DNA of 64,000 bases, taken from Mermis nigrescens. Its lineage: Eukaryota > Nematoda > Enoplea > Mermithida > Mermithidae. The DNA lies in contig JAVLUZ010000704.1 of NCBI GenBank assembly GCA_036768485.1, positions 275,510 through 339,509 on the forward strand, given 5' to 3'. The notes under the pieces were generated by a model that worked only from the letters and a program-made list of their open reading frames with translations, was not told the origin of the DNA and searched no databases. The position numbers and the translations under genes were made by a program. Shown here in pieces: positions 1-11,900 of the stretch (position 1 is the first letter of the stretch; every line of letters starts with the position of its first letter).

Positions 1-342
1 GGTTTAAAAATAGTAAATATGTCGAAATTTTCTTGCGCTTCGGGCCGGTCTCTAATTTTCTTTATCATAATTCTTTGAAAAACCCCAAAATCAAATGCAA
101 TGACAACTTTCTAAGCGCTTTAAGACTGCGAAAATTTTGCCCCCGCCTGAAAGGAAGCTTTGGTCACGCCTTTGCTGGTTACATGGGCAGCGACCAAATT
201 CTGTGGGTCTGAATGAGGCAAAAGGCCAAAAGACCCAAAAACATTTCGAAAATTTAATTCTGGAGGTTTATCGATTTTTTTGGTTAGGGGTCTGTCGGAT
301 TCTCGGGGTTTAAACCCCCTCCACTCCAACTAGTGCCAGTAG
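1..342. other. Non-coding stretch with a dispersed-repeat fragment
   Basis: No coding signal. Around 240-330 there is a fragment whose wording (an 'aattctggaggt...tatcgattttt...ggattct' pattern) recurs near 25.8, 36.3, 43.8, 47.5 and 57.3 kb, so it belongs to a dispersed repeat. Nothing else is recognised. Confidence 0.4.
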
Positions 343-515
343 CAGGCACGTAGCTCGCCATCCTATTTTTGGGGGACCAACACCAATTTTGGGGGACTGA
401 GCCCAAAAAGGCCAGAAATAGCACAAAATAATGTTTAAAAAGTCCTATTTTTCCGATTTTTCTAAATTGTGGGGGGGGGTCCGAACCACCCATTCCTCCC
501 AGAGATACGTGCCTG
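343..515 (-). mobile_element. Family F MITE, copy 1 (hAT-like)
   Basis: A 173-bp element beginning CAGGCACGTA and ending TACGTGCCTG, an inverted terminal repeat. It lies between gccagtag (335-342) and accagtag (516-523), a 7 of 8 match to an 8-bp target duplication. Two other copies are at 45.0 and 56.5 kb. It has no coding capacity. The CA...TG ends and 8-bp duplication suggest mobilisation by a hAT transposase. Confidence 0.8.
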
Positions 516-523
516 ACCAGTAG

Positions 524-950
524 ATGTAGAAAGTTTCGACTTTAGGAAAAGGGGTGGTCAGTTTTGAACAGCATCGCGTACTATTGTTTCCTGTTTTCTC
601 TATCATACATGCACACTGTACAGCATCGGAGTTCTGGGGTGAAACCTAAATATTTTTGTATAGTGCCTTTTTTCTAAAATAAGAATTCAATAAAAGTTAA
701 CAAAACACATTTCGAAATTGCTGAAGCGCACTTTCGAACTAAAAGAGAACTAAAAACGCTTAAAACTGGGAGTTCTCTACGATTTTTATAATAATCTAAA
801 ATTCTGAAGCGGATTTTTCACGGGTGCGGATAACTTTTTTGCGGTCTCGTATGCTCCAATAAGTACGCTCGCGTTTGCATTTTTCATTTGCCTCATTGTA
901 GTGTGGCAATACCTTCCAACCGTACATGGGCAATGGATTTTGGTTCTGAA
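524..950. other. Non-coding, nothing recognised
   Basis: AT-rich sequence without a convincing exon, RNA gene or repeat border. Confidence 0.3.
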
Positions 951-954
951 GGTA

Positions 955-1245
955 CCTGGGTACCTTTCACACGTGGGCGTGGGGAAAGGGGTGGGGTCTG
1001 GGGGTATGCACCTCCTAGAAGTTGGAATACATCCCAGAAATCAAAATACCCCCTCCAGAATTCAAAATACCCCCCAGAATTCAATTTTGACATTTTTTGC
1101 TTTTTTAGCGATTTTTTGATGCCATTGGATAGACTGATGAGAAACGTCGGAAAATGGTGTTTTTTCGCCGGACGACCACTTTTAAGACCATTTTTAATTT
1201 TTCTACCCCCCCAGAATTATGGTGCTGCCCACCTACATATAGTCC
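955..1245 (-). mobile_element. Family A MITE, copy 1 (diverged)
   Basis: Similar over its length to the better copies at 36, 47.8 and 53 kb: a CACGTGGGCGTGG left end, the middle segment 'gatgccattggataga', and a tgcccaccta right end. No matching target duplication was found, so the exact ends are approximate. Confidence 0.6.
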
Positions 1246-1249
1246 CTTT

Positions 1250-1370
1250 TGTTAAGGTTGGTTGGTTGGCTAATGAGTTGGTTGTTTGGCCGATTGGTTA
1301 ATTTGGTTGGCTAGTTGGCTGGTTGGTTGGCCAGTTGGTTGAATAGTTGGTTATTTTTGGTTCGAAAATT
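1250..1370. repeat. TTGG-rich simple repeat
   Basis: Imperfect tandem tract of ttggttggctagttggctgg-type units about 4-12 bases long. Low-complexity DNA without coding value. Confidence 0.8.
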
Positions 1371-1517
1371 CTACCCCCCCCCTAATCGAAAAACTGTTTA
1401 ATTTGACGCCAACCAGCTGGGCTTCTGAAGGTACCGAAGTGCCTTCTGGCGCCACCCGGTGGCGCGGGTGGCACGGCATTGCCCACCTGTGCTTCCAACA
1501 TCAATATGCAGTCCCAA

Positions 1518-1959
1518 CAGTGTTTTTTTGTACAAGGTCTGTTTGTACATGTACAAAGATAGTCCCCAAAAGTCTTTGTACATTTTGTTCATGCAAATTT
1601 TTGTGTACTATAATATAGTACAGTAACGATTTTAGTGTGGTAAAACAGGATTTTCCGACCTTTCGTAGTGTATTTCAGCTAATTTCTGGGTTTCTGACGC
1701 CGAAAATTACTAAAAATTGTCTCAAAACGGCGCTAAGCGCTGAAAAATTTGACATTTTTTCCATTCTAAATGCGAATTCTGCCATTTTAAAGATATATAG
1801 GACAAACAATTAGTCATTTCAGCGCGAAGCGCCGAAAATTTTCCTTTTACACGTTTTTACACTTTTTGTCTTCCCAAAAGTCTTTGTACATGTACAAAGA
1901 CGATCCTGAAAAGTCTTTGTACATTGGGAAAAATATTTGCCGAATACAAAAAAACCGTG
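1518..1959 (+). mobile_element. Family B MITE, copy 1
   Basis: About 440 bp, from CAGTGTTTTTTTGTAC to a terminus reading AATAC-A(n)-CCGTG. It holds two GGCGC-GAA-GCGCC-type hairpins and paired 'fttgtacatgtacaaag'-like palindromes near both ends. The flanks agtcccaa and cattgtag do not match. It ends eight bases before the first base of a zinc-finger exon, so part of that intron's 3' end is transposon sequence. Confidence 0.75.
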
Positions 1960-1967
1960 CATTGTAG

Positions 1968-2157
1968 GCGTATGAAAATCGTGCGATTGCGCCTGAAGTT
2001 CGTTCGGAGGCTGTGGAGGAAGAGTCGAATTTGTTTTCTAATTTTTCGGTGCATAATTTCGATCCGACCCACGTCGCTGACGATCAACAAGTTTTGACCT
2101 CGATTATTGATTCGATACTCGACGAAAAACACATTCCAGTATTCTCTAACACAGATG
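1968..2157 (+). CDS. Zinc-finger gene, first visible exon
   Basis: Open frame from AYENRAIAPEVRSEAVEEES to SNTDG. An acceptor ATTGTAG ends at 1967, and TAG is also an in-frame stop, so translation must enter by splicing. The donor is GATG|GTAAAAG, leaving one base of a Gly codon that the exon at 5186 completes. The frame is acidic with no recognised domain. The acceptor lacks a strong pyrimidine tract because MITE B1 abuts it. Confidence 0.65.
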
Positions 2158-5100
2158 GTAAAAGCAAAAATTTTTTTATCAAAAATAGAAAATAAAATGA
2201 ATAGAAATAACAAAAACAATGAAAAATAAAAAAGTCATTTTCCACAGTACAATTCTTGTCAAGAAATTTGAACGTTTTGCTGTCATACGTTTTGTTAAGG
2301 ATTGTTAAGCCTATTTTGTGCGCCGTCATACGTTTTTTAACTCAGAAATTCGAAACATACGAGGACGTCCGGTATTATGATATCGTACTATGAAAAGCAC
2401 TAGTTTAGTTATAGTTATTCCGAAATTCTTAAAATTTTTCCGACCCTTCGTGCCATCTTATTAATTTTCTCCTTGTTCGTCCTTACTGTGCCCTAAAAAT
2501 TCCGGAAAAAATAGATAGAATAAATTAATCCTTCGAGTTTAGTCTAGATCAAGTCATTGGCACACCTGGGCGTGGGGGGTTTGGGGGGTGTGTGCACTCC
2601 CCCCCGAGAAACCAAATTACTCCCCCAGAAACCCCAGAATTCAATTTTTGAAAATTTTTTTTTGTTTTTTTCGCAATTTTTTGATGCCAATGGATAGTGC
2701 TCGATGAGAAACGTCGAAAAATGGTGTTTTTTTGCCATTATACCACACATGCACATAGGGGGCGGGTGAGGGGGGTATAACCCCCCTGAGGGGTCAGCTA
2801 GACCGGTACTGTCCGGCTATTTTAAGCTGATGGAACGTCTTTTGCATCATTTTTGAGATCAAAATCAGTAAAAACGTCAAAATTTTTCCGGCGCTTCGCG
2901 CCACATTAGTACTTTAAGTACTTTTTACTCAAAAAGTGCCCAAAATTAATAAATTTTTGCATGTTTTAGTGTTAAAAGTGATATAAAACAGTCAAATGGA
3001 CTAAAAATGCTTTTAAAATGCGATATTACCAAGAAAAAACGTTTTATAGGCTATTTTGAACACCTTGATCTTTAAAACAGAAAAAAAATCGTGAACTTTA
3101 AATTTACTGTTTTGAATTTTTGAGAATTTTGTTGCCGCCCACCTTTGGTCATTGGGGTCGAGCATTGAACAAAATTTTTTGGCGTTGGGCATATGCCACA
3201 TTACACATGCGTGACTTGGGCATATGCCATTATACATGCGTAACATCCCTAGCTTTCCAAGTTATATGATTTCTTAAATTTTGATCTCTCTGGAATGAAA
3301 CTTCGAATAGTTACCCGCTGCACACGGCGAAAAATTTGAGGCTTGGTGGCCTAGCATTGAAATCTTAAACGGATTTTCTATTTTTTTAATTAAAAATGGA
3401 GAAAAACTTAAAAATTAGTCTTCTCTCCAGCAAGCAGGGGTCAAACGGCACAAGTTTTGAAGAGAACAGTCAATTTAAACGTGGAGTTGGTACTCCATGC
3501 TATATTGAAGATATAAAACTAGAAAGAGAAAGTGTTTTTATTGTAATGTAATAAAAAGAGAGCCTGTAACGGAACGTTTCAAACGCTTCAAATGTCCTTA
3601 AAATCTTGCTTTGTGTCTGTGTGACCATAGGTGGGCGCCACCAAAATTCTGGGGGGGGTGGTGCAAGATTTTTCAAAGATAAAAAAATGGCCTCAAGAAT
3701 GGTGGTATGGCGAAAACAACACCATTTTTCAACGTTCCTCATCGAGCACTATCCATCGGTATCGAAAAATTGCGAAAAAAACAAAAAAATTTCAAAAATT
3801 GAATTCTGGGGGGTATTTTGGTTTCTCGGGAGGAGGGTGCATACCATACATGCACAGCATGGGAATTCTGGGGAGTGGAAATTTAAAGTGCCTTTTTTGG
3901 GCCCAAAAATGGCTGGTACGCGTTAAAAAACATCGTTTTTTGGCGTGTCTGACGACACTCTATCCAGGGCATAAAATCATGAAAAAATTCCGGAAAAAGT
4001 CGAATAAATTGATCAATATATCGCTTAAAACATGAATATATGGCGCGAAGCGCCGAAAATTTGGCGATTTTGAGCAAATAGATAGCCAAAACCCTTAAAA
4101 AGACACTTTTTCTACCAATTTTCAGGTAAGTTTAGGAAACTTTTGAAAAATCGCCAATTCTGGGGGGGGGGGTGAAAAATTTTTTGCGGGGGGTGAAAAA
4201 TGACTCTGCGGGGGGTGAAAACCCCCTCAAACCCCCCTAAGATCATGTATAGTGCATACCCCCCAAAGCCCCTCCACGCCCAGGTATGTGTGTGACACCC
4301 CGAGAAAATGTGGAGGGCCATTTTAATGTAGTATTCGATCATTTTAAAGCGGCCATTCGATATATCGATTTTTTTAAAACAAAATGCGTTTAAATATAAT
4401 TTGAAGAGCAAGTTTTCACCCACAAGACCGGGAAAAAGAAAAATCCAGCCATTCCGATCTTTTAGTTTAGTTGACGGGGCCATAAGTGGGCAGCGCCTTA
4501 TTTTTTTTGGTTGGGGGAACCGAAAACCATTCGAATGTTAAATAAATTAAGTGCCGAAAAATGGATGATATCTGGCAAAAAACACCATGTTTCGACGTTC
4601 CTCATTAAGCTACGTATTGACATAAAAAATCGCAGTGTACGGAAACATTGAAAATTTAATTCCGGAGGATCAGTTAAATTCTGGAAGGTGTCCAGCATAG
4701 GTGGGCAGCACCAAAATTCTGGGGAGGTGCAAGATTTTTCAAAGGTCGAAAAATGGTCTTAAAAATTGTGGTATGGCGGAAAAACACCAGTTTTTAACCT
4801 TTCTCCTCGAGTACTATCCATTGGCATCGAAACAATCGCGAAAAAAAGAAAAAAAAATTCTAAAAAAATTGAATTGAGGGGGGGGGGGTATTCGGCCTTT
4901 TGGGTGGTGCATACCCCTCAAACCCCTCCCCCACGACCATGTGTGGTGTTCAGACCGCATACAATCCATGCTCACGTATTGTTGAGCTGAATCGACAACT
5001 TTTTCCAACATCGACTAAGGTAACCGAGGTTTCTTAAACTGACTCCTTCTGACACACGAAGGCAATTTGCGCTGGAAAGTGTAAAATACTTTACAAAAAT

Positions 5101-5952
5101 TTTCCGAAAATGTAAGCTCTTTTCTTTACTCAAAACTAGGAGGCCAATTATTCAGCTTTTTTGACATTTTATTTGAATTATTCAGGCATTGATAGGGAAA
5201 AATCCGATCATTCCAATCAGTCAGCGACGACTGTCGCACGTGAGTCTTGTTCTCCCGCTCTTTCAATACCTAAAAGTCATACTGTAGCCGAAAATGCGGC
5301 TGCCGCTCCACCAAGTGCCAGTCCATGCGACTCGGTCCCAAAAAGTTTTGCCATCACTTGCGAATTTTGCCAAGAAAAGTGCCTGAACAAGGATTTACTA
5401 AAGCAGCATTTGCTGGATAATCATTGCGGCGGATTCCAAGGTTAATTTATTAATTACTATTAAGTATTTTATCAATCAATTATAATTATTGTAATAATTT
5501 AATTAATTATCTTTGCATTTTATTTTAGCCGATTTCCTCTTATTTATTGACATATATCTTGATGTAATATATTTTGATCAGGCACGTAGCTGGGGGATAC
5601 CGCCATTTTTAGGTCATTTTTTGACCTTTGAAAAAATCTTGCACCCCCCAGAACTTTAGCGCCGCCTACCTATGCTACCCGGCTAAATCCTTCCCACTAA
5701 AGTAGAATCGAGGCTAAATCGTTTGATTTTTTTCGCAAGATCTTAATTTATTTAGGCTTCTATTGCTCCGAGTGCGATTTTAAATCGTCGAGCCAACGAA
5801 AGGCGGTCGATCATTGTCGCACAGTGCACAAGAGTACGAAATTGCTAAAACGGTCCAAACCGACCGAAGAAGAATTTGCGTGTTTGAAGCTCGTCAAACG
5901 AAGTTTGCAGGAACGACAGATCGATTTCGATTTGTCGCAGTACGAAAATTAA
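1968..5952 (+). CDS. C2H2 zinc-finger protein, C-terminal part of a spliced gene (3 exons visible)
   Basis: Three exons join in phase (1968-2157, 5186-5440, 5756-5952) and give about 214 residues ending at TAA. The first exon is acidic and unstructured, the second has a Ser/Ala/Pro-rich linker and one zinc finger, the third one finger and a basic tail ending at DLSQYEN. Both fingers read C-x2-C-x12-H-x4-H. Such fingers bind DNA or act in protein contacts; the role of this protein is not recognisable. No start codon fits the first visible exon, so the N-terminus lies on exons upstream, probably outside the window. The introns are filled by MITEs. The SLCO gene lies 10 kb downstream on the same strand with no sign of a functional link. 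Confidence 0.75.
2158..2562. other. Intron sequence, nothing recognised
   Basis: AT-rich intron of the zinc-finger gene between the first visible exon and a MITE cluster. No structure noted. Confidence 0.4.
2563..2745 (-). mobile_element. Family A MITE, copy 2 (truncated)
   Basis: Left end CACACCTGGGCGTGGGG and the middle segment are intact; it is cut at about 2745, where a family C copy starts. Confidence 0.65.
2746..3160 (+). mobile_element. Family C MITE, copy 1
   Basis: Starts ACATGCACATAGGGG and carries the typical internal stretch with a GGCGCTTCGCGCC hairpin at about 2890 and 'taaaaatgcttttaaaatgcgat'-like wording. The right end looks recombined with family A (gccgcccacctttgg). Confidence 0.6.
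3161..3625. other. Intron sequence, nothing recognised
   Basis: Contains two near-identical short phrases (gggcatatgccattacac-like, about 3188 and 3220), a small direct repeat. No coding signal. Confidence 0.35.
3626..4288 (+). mobile_element. Family A MITE, copy 3, with a nested family D element
   Basis: Starts CATAGGTGGGCGCC and ends CGCCCAGGTATG between perfect 8-bp direct repeats tgtgtgac (3618-3625 and 4289-4296). It is longer than its relatives because D1 (3845-4251) is inserted in it. Confidence 0.9.
3845..4251 (+). mobile_element. Family D MITE, copy 1, nested in family A
   Basis: Begins CATACATGCACAGCATGGG, ends GATCATGTATA. Flanked by perfect gtgcatac duplications (3837-3844 and 4252-4259), which are family A sequence, proving D entered A. 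Contains the GGCGCGAAGCGCC hairpin at about 4042. Confidence 0.9.
4289..4695. other. Intron with degenerate repeat
   Basis: From about 4480 a diverged MITE-like stretch (gccataagtgggcagc at its left end) with family A-like wording. No coding signal. Confidence 0.4.
4696..4945 (+). mobile_element. Family A MITE, copy 4
   Basis: CATAGGTGGGCAGC to CATGTGTG, between gtgtccag (4688-4695) and gtgttcag (4946-4953), 7 of 8 identical. Confidence 0.85.
5186..5440 (+). CDS. Zinc-finger gene, exon with first C2H2 finger
   Basis: Acceptor TTATTCAG ends at 5185; the first two bases complete a Gly codon from 2157. The Ser/Ala/Pro-rich linker is followed by one finger: CEFC, twelve residues, H, four residues, H. 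Donor CCAAG|GTTAAT at 5441 leaves one base of a Gly codon, matching the two bases at 5756. Confidence 0.8.
5441..5755. other. Intron with family A fragment
   Basis: AT-rich. About 5590-5685 is a right-end fragment of family A (aaaaaatcttgcaccccc, then cgcctacctatg). Confidence 0.6.
5756..5952 (+). CDS. Zinc-finger gene, terminal exon with second C2H2 finger
   Basis: Acceptor TTATTTAG ends at 5755. The finger CSEC-x12-H-x4-H begins at once, followed by a Lys/Arg-rich tail and a short acidic end. TAA at 5950-5952. A possible AATAAA polyadenylation signal lies at 6347-6352. Confidence 0.8.
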
Positions 5953-7052
5953 TGACGGATTCGTATCGTTGCGTAGATAAATGTTTAATGTAACGAATTT
6001 CTTACGGCTTGAATTTTCATTCTTTATTTCGTATAGTAAATTCTGTGTTTAAAAAACTAGCCGCGTCGGTTTACAACGCGAATCGAGGAAATCCTTCATT
6101 TGGTTAAAGTATTGTAAGTTTTTGTATGCAAATGCGTGTGCGTTATGCGTGTATGAAATCGTACGCGTAGCAGGATACGAAACGCGTTGGTTTTTTTGTC
6201 ATTTTTTGCTAACAAAATTCAAGGACAAGAGGCTCTTTCGTGGTGCATTAATGAATAGTGCGTACCTATTGTGTAGTTTGTTCATTTGCGTACGAGTAAT
6301 TGGGTTATTTTCGATTGATGCGTGTATAAAGCGTAAGTTTTCAACGAATAAATCTTTTCAGATTTTTCGCTACTATTTATCCTCAGCTGACACGGAGAAG
6401 GTTTAATTTACGAGTATTGCATTAAAAAGCGCCTAAGATTTTACACTTGGTAGTCTTCGATTATTTCTACGAATTCTTGCGATTAAATCGGTCTGGCTTC
6501 ACTGGCTTTAGCATTAGAATTTTCGGTAAATTTACTACATTTCGCTGTATTGAATTGATATGAAAAAATGGGGTTTTTTTGTGCCCGGTCTCCATCATTC
6601 GGGTCGGGTCGGGTGGTCCGCAAATTTATTTTTATTTTTCAAAATTTCTAATTTTAATAGCAATGACAAATTTCGTTTTTTCCTTTGGCTTATTTGTTTT
6701 AATCATTGAATAGAAAAGCTCCACAGAATATAATCGGATAGGCATTCAGCACCGATTAATTCGCACGGTCTCGCATAAGCAAAATATTACATTTATTTCA
6801 GCTGTAATTTTAAATTTATTAAATCGTCCATCTTTTTTGATGAATCTGTGCTTTTATGCTCCTATGCGGCTCAGTAACCAAGATTTGAAAAAAATCCAAA
6901 AATTTTTGATCCGAGAAAAATGCTAGCATTTTTGCTATTTTGAATTCAATTTCGAAGCCCTTTTGAGGATAAACTGCAGAAACGTGCATATTACAAAAAA
7001 CTTGATATTTAACATTTATCCAGCTTTTGAATATCCTGCTTTTGAATGTATA
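5953..7052. other. 3' UTR and intergenic sequence
   Basis: No second gene seen. AATAAA at 6347-6352 could end the zinc-finger transcript. The open frame at 6122-6406 has no domain and no typical codon pattern, so I do not call it. Confidence 0.4.
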
Positions 7053-7210
7053 CAGTGGCGGATCCAGGATTTTCCTAGGGGGGGCGGAACCCTGATTTGG
7101 GCGGAAAAATTAGCCGTTTAAACTGAAAATCGCTCAAAAACGCTTAATTTTGCGCACTATTCTAGGCCGATGGGGGGGGGGCGGCCGCCTTCCCCCTAAA
7201 TCCGCCCCTG
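7053..7210. mobile_element. Short hAT-type MITE
   Basis: Inverted ends: CAGTGGCGGATCCAGGA on the left, and TAAATCCGCCCCTG on the right (reverse CAGGGGCGGATTTA). About 158 bp, no coding. No matching 8-bp flanks (aatgtata, cctacata). Confidence 0.6.
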
Positions 7211-7507
7211 CCTACATATGCGATAGAAATTTTCTTTTCTTTATTCTTCTTAGCTCATTTTTGCAGGTTTAAGCAATGCAGGAATTAAATCAGGCGCGAA
7301 AAAAATTGTAATGGCGCGAAGCGCCTAAGGAAATAATTTCAGGGGTAATTCCCCCTCCCATTTATCCCTAAGGATGCGGGTCTGGTCCCGTGTGTTGAAA
7401 GTAATAGGAATGGACAACAGCATACGTTGGGGTGGGAGGGGGTTGGTTGTTCAGATCCCCTCCCCGACAATCCGGCAGACCTCTCCAAAAATCGACAGAC
7501 CCTAGAA
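7211..7507. other. Repeat fragments
   Basis: Holds a GGCGCGAAGCGCC hairpin at about 7313 and a MITE-like G/C-rich stretch at 7340-7500; borders unresolved. Confidence 0.4.
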
Positions 7508-8907
7508 CAGAGGCGTAGCCAGGATTTTAGTTCGGAGGGGGCATGCACAAAAATTTTTGAGGACTACTTTTGCATCGAATGCTTTGATGTGTTACAGTGG
7601 CATGATGTATTGTAAAATTGAGTTTTTCGACCATTAGTTGTGTATATTTGCTGATTTATGGATTTCTGACGATCAACAATACAAAAAGTATGAAGCGGCG
7701 CAAATCACCGAAATTTTTCAATTTTTTACTGTTTTCGTGTAGAATTTACGGCCTTTTTATAGACAAGCAGTTCGAAATCATGAGTGACTCAAAATGCCCA
7801 AAACTTAAATAATTTTTACCGCTGTTAACATTTTGTAGCCACGTGAATACTGACAGTCTGACAGAGCAGAAAATTACCGAATTTGTGCAAAACTATTTTG
7901 TTCAGGCTTCTAACAGGAAAACTGCGCATTAATTACTTATATGAAGCACTAGAATATTTTGACTGATTCAGGCTTTTAAACGCAATGCTGGAGCTTTAAA
8001 AAGAGAACTTTAACCGGCGGAGCCATGCATCAGAAAATTTTGATGCTTTTGCTCTTTAAACTTAATTTATATCTTTACATCATACAGAACAGACAAACTT
8101 TCCAGCGCCGCCAAAAACTTTAAGAAATTTCTAACCCTTTTACCCCTTTTTGTCCTACCGAATTTTTTTACATGTGAAGGAGATTTTAAGGCTGGCCACA
8201 GCGGGGTCCGTTGCCGTGCCCCGGAAAATTTTGTAAACAATGCACTTCAATGTTGAATACTAATGTTAAAATTTTTGCAAAATCGGCCAAATCTTAGTTC
8301 TGAATTAAGCCCAAAAGCAGCTAAAATTGATCGACTCACACAAGACTTCTGAGGTGAAATGCGTTCTTCGACCTCTGCTAAGTATGAAGCAACGGGTCTC
8401 TGGGAAATGTATCCATGAAAATATTGTTCTTACCGTTTTCAGACCCATTTGTAGCCTTCTTATTAACAGGATGTAGTTCAGAAAACAGAAAATGCCTAAA
8501 AACACAAGAAAATGCGGATATTCTTTTCGATTACAATAGAATTATGTGTCCTTGTAAAGAAAGACAAACAAAGCAGAGAATAAGCAAACTAGTACGCAAC
8601 CATTTTCACACTTTTACTATCATGCTCAATAAGCATGCGCAGTTTCATTCAACGATCAAATAGTGGAGTAAATCACTAAATTGATCTGAAGCGCTGGATT
8701 TTTTAGCTTATCCAAGCTTCCAAACTCACGGATCTATATAACAATTAATAATAATGACTCGGCGCTAAGCGCCGAAGATTTTGACGTTTTTTGCCTCTTT
8801 GAAATAAATTTTTTTATCACAATTATTGCACCACAAAAATCAACAAAATTTTAGAAAAATTTCGGAGGGGGCACATGCCCCCTATGCTCCCCCTGGCTAC
8901 GCCCTTG
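7508..8907. mobile_element. Non-autonomous hAT-type element with perfect target duplication
   Basis: A 1.4-kb element. Left end CAGAGGCGTAGCCAGGA; right end CCTGGCTACGCCCTTG is its inverted partner. Both sides carry ccctagaa (7500-7507 and 8908-8915), a perfect 8-bp duplication as made by hAT transposases. The subterminal 'tcggagggggcatg' is also inverted-repeated. Internal frames (for example 8415-8663) show no transposase, so it is probably a deletion derivative. A GGCGC-TAA-GCGCC hairpin sits at about 8761. Confidence 0.88.
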
Positions 8908-8915
8908 CCCTAGAA

Positions 8916-11900
8916 TTAAATTTTTGGCATTTGTGATTTTTGACTTGCTACATCCGTACCCCTCCCCAGAATTTGGTTGGTGTTCATGTTTTGCCAGCAG
9001 CCGTAGAATAGTGCCAGGACCTGTCTAGATCACGCTGGTTGAAGTCAAAATGCTTATATAAGCCTAGATATGATGTAACTGATTATTTTGGAAGGGTGTA
9101 TGCTTGTAAAGGACAGGATTTACGCACTGTGAAACGATTTTTTAAATATTTAAGCGTATGCCAGCCAGGGAAGCACGGAAGATTTGTATCGGTATAGGAT
9201 GAATTATCGGATGTTCTGTGTAAAAATTTTACTTTAAAGGTTGCCGCTTCTTGCAAAAGAGTGACTACAAAATTTTTATTTGACTAATAATGTTGATTTA
9301 AAGCCGAATAAGGCAACAGACAAAGTCGACTTTCTTTCAGTGTAAAATGCAATTAAGATTACACTGGCTGAAGTCAATGTAATCGAATTTTCCTGACTTT
9401 TGGTCTTTCTAACAAGAATAATACTCTCTCAAATCCCTCGTCGTGTGGCCCTTGTGAATTTTTTATGCCATTGCTGCTTTAAATCTTGCTTCAAGCGTGC
9501 TCACACAACTTGTATTAATCAAATTATATATTTTTTATCTTCTGGTAATGAATATCAAATAATCACGCGCGAGTTCACTTACAAATATCCACTAAATATC
9601 CTGTTTAGAATCAATTTTGCGAATTAGTTAAACTTTTATATTTTAGTGATGAAAGGCCTTCTGCTTATTATATAGATGAACTATCGTAACTTGAAGATTT
9701 TAATTCGATGTATTTACGTTGATCAGAGGAATTTTTGGTAAGTCTGTTATTACTAGACTACAGCTTTTACAGCTTCGTACAATTTTCTGGAGTACAGTTT
9801 AAGTGTAAAAAGGTGATTTTGCCTGATTTTTAATTGTTTTTCCATCTTCAAGTTAGCTAGTCTGAATGGACTGCTTAGCCCGTCCAGCATTTGTGCTAGG
9901 CGTTTCACGGATGGTCTGAGATGGGTTACAATTGCCCAGGCGTGGTCATATGGGTAAAAAGTTGCTTTAATATTCAATAATGGCGGATGAAAAATTTAAT
10001 AATACGTCGGTTTCTTTGATTAATATGAATTTCTTGTCCTGATTGCGGCCGTATTTTATTTTCTGATGAGATTAGATTTCTGGCCACTTTAAACTTATTT
10101 CTGCATTACTTTTTGCGTCAAAATTGGCTTGCGCATCAAAAAATTTTCAAAGATTAATCATTCCTGTGGGAAAGATGGGTTTATCAGTTGGAAACAGGTT
10201 ATTTCTTATGTATGTTTGCTTTTTTATTCAAAGTACGCATTCCGCACTAACTCGATACATAATGTATGTTGAATTGTGCTATTTGATAGATGTTCATTCC
10301 TTCATTTTTTGTCTTCGCGTGTCTACTTCAGCTTGCAATGTTTCGTAATTTCAAATTTTTCTGTTGTCCTATTCATCTCTTTTCCTATTTCAGTTGATTA
10401 TCATTAACATTCAGCGCCGAAGGTTCGATTGATTTTTAAATAATTCATTATGAATCGTTTTCCTGTTATTTTTCTACATATACCATTACGATGTTGTGGT
10501 TGCACAAAATCGTATAAACTTGATTTGGTAGCCAAAATTTAATTCACTTTATTAAGCTGGGCGTCTAACTGTTGCAGTTATATCAAATTTGATACGAATT
10601 ATATTCCGTTGTATAGCGCCAACATAGAACTTCAGTTGCGTTATTACGTGTTATTATCGCTGACTGTAAAAAGTGATTTGTTTTGTGCTCTGTGTGACTC
10701 ATAAGCTTTACTACAGAAAAACCCAAATTTCGGAGACGGCTATTTTTTCATTTCGCAACGTTTCTTATCTCGTTTCGCTTTCACTCAATAATTCCCCAAT
10801 GGTTGTCGTTTGATTCGTTTAAATGTCTAAATGCTTTCTAGCGTGTTTTCCCAGTCGTTTTGATTTGACGGATTTTATATAGCTGGCTATATACCTACTA
10901 AAAAAGCGTGCTATTTCCTTCTAGGTACATCGAATGGAAAAATGTCTCCATTTTTATTAATGCGACAAAAAATTGAAATGAACTCACTATTCTTTCAAAT
11001 AACGTCAGCGGCACGCAATGTTTTAAGCAAACAATAACCGGTCGGTTCCCATTTTAATTTGAAGCCTATGCATTGCACGGTTGCATTGTATTTCTACAGT
11101 ATGCGCACGCATAGCCCCTATTTATTGAATTTTTTCAGCACGTGCTTTCGCCAAAACTGCGCATAACCGACTAATATCTTTCCTTGGCGAGTCTCTTTAA
11201 AATCGGTCAGCGTACATAAAACACATTGAGCTTTTTCTTTGCTTGGTCCAATTCTCATAAATGTACTCACTCGCTGTTTTAAATTTTCTGCTGTACTTGA
11301 CGCGCAATTCGTCCAAAACTGGTTTCCTCATTGAACCATTATTACAATTAACTACTGGTTATTTCGACCAAGTTTTAATTAATTGCCGAAACTTGAGGGT
11401 CGTGGAGGGTTAACAACGCGTGATTAAGTGCGACTCTGGTCGATTGAGCTGCGATAATTAGAGTTCGAGATGGGCGGGGCCAGTAAACATTCGCTGTCGT
11501 TGCGGTTTGTTTATTTTAGGTTCCATACTCGGATAATTTTCTTATTTTTAGCGTTGCTTCCTCGCGTAGCTATTCCAATCGTATTTATTAAAGGATTAAT
11601 CTATTTACTCCTTCAATATCTTTTCGTTTATTTAAACTTTTGTTTATATTACAAATACCTATTTATCTTCTACTTATTATTTACTTATTTTTTCTGTTTG
11701 TTCTGTCAGTAATTTTGCTTTTATGCTCATTATTCTTTTAGTAGGTAAGGTACGCAACAGGACACGTTCTGCGATTTTTGGGGGAATCAAACCGGGAGGG
11801 AGGGGGTTAAAAAGTTTTTTTGCGGAGGGGATGGGGTCCGTCAAAGCCTTATGATCGTGTATATATGGTTGGTTCTGATTCAGAATCCGTCAGCTGTTTT

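Noticed and set aside
8415..8663. 82-residue frame inside the 7508 element as a transposase
   Set aside because: It shows no hAT motif or other domain.
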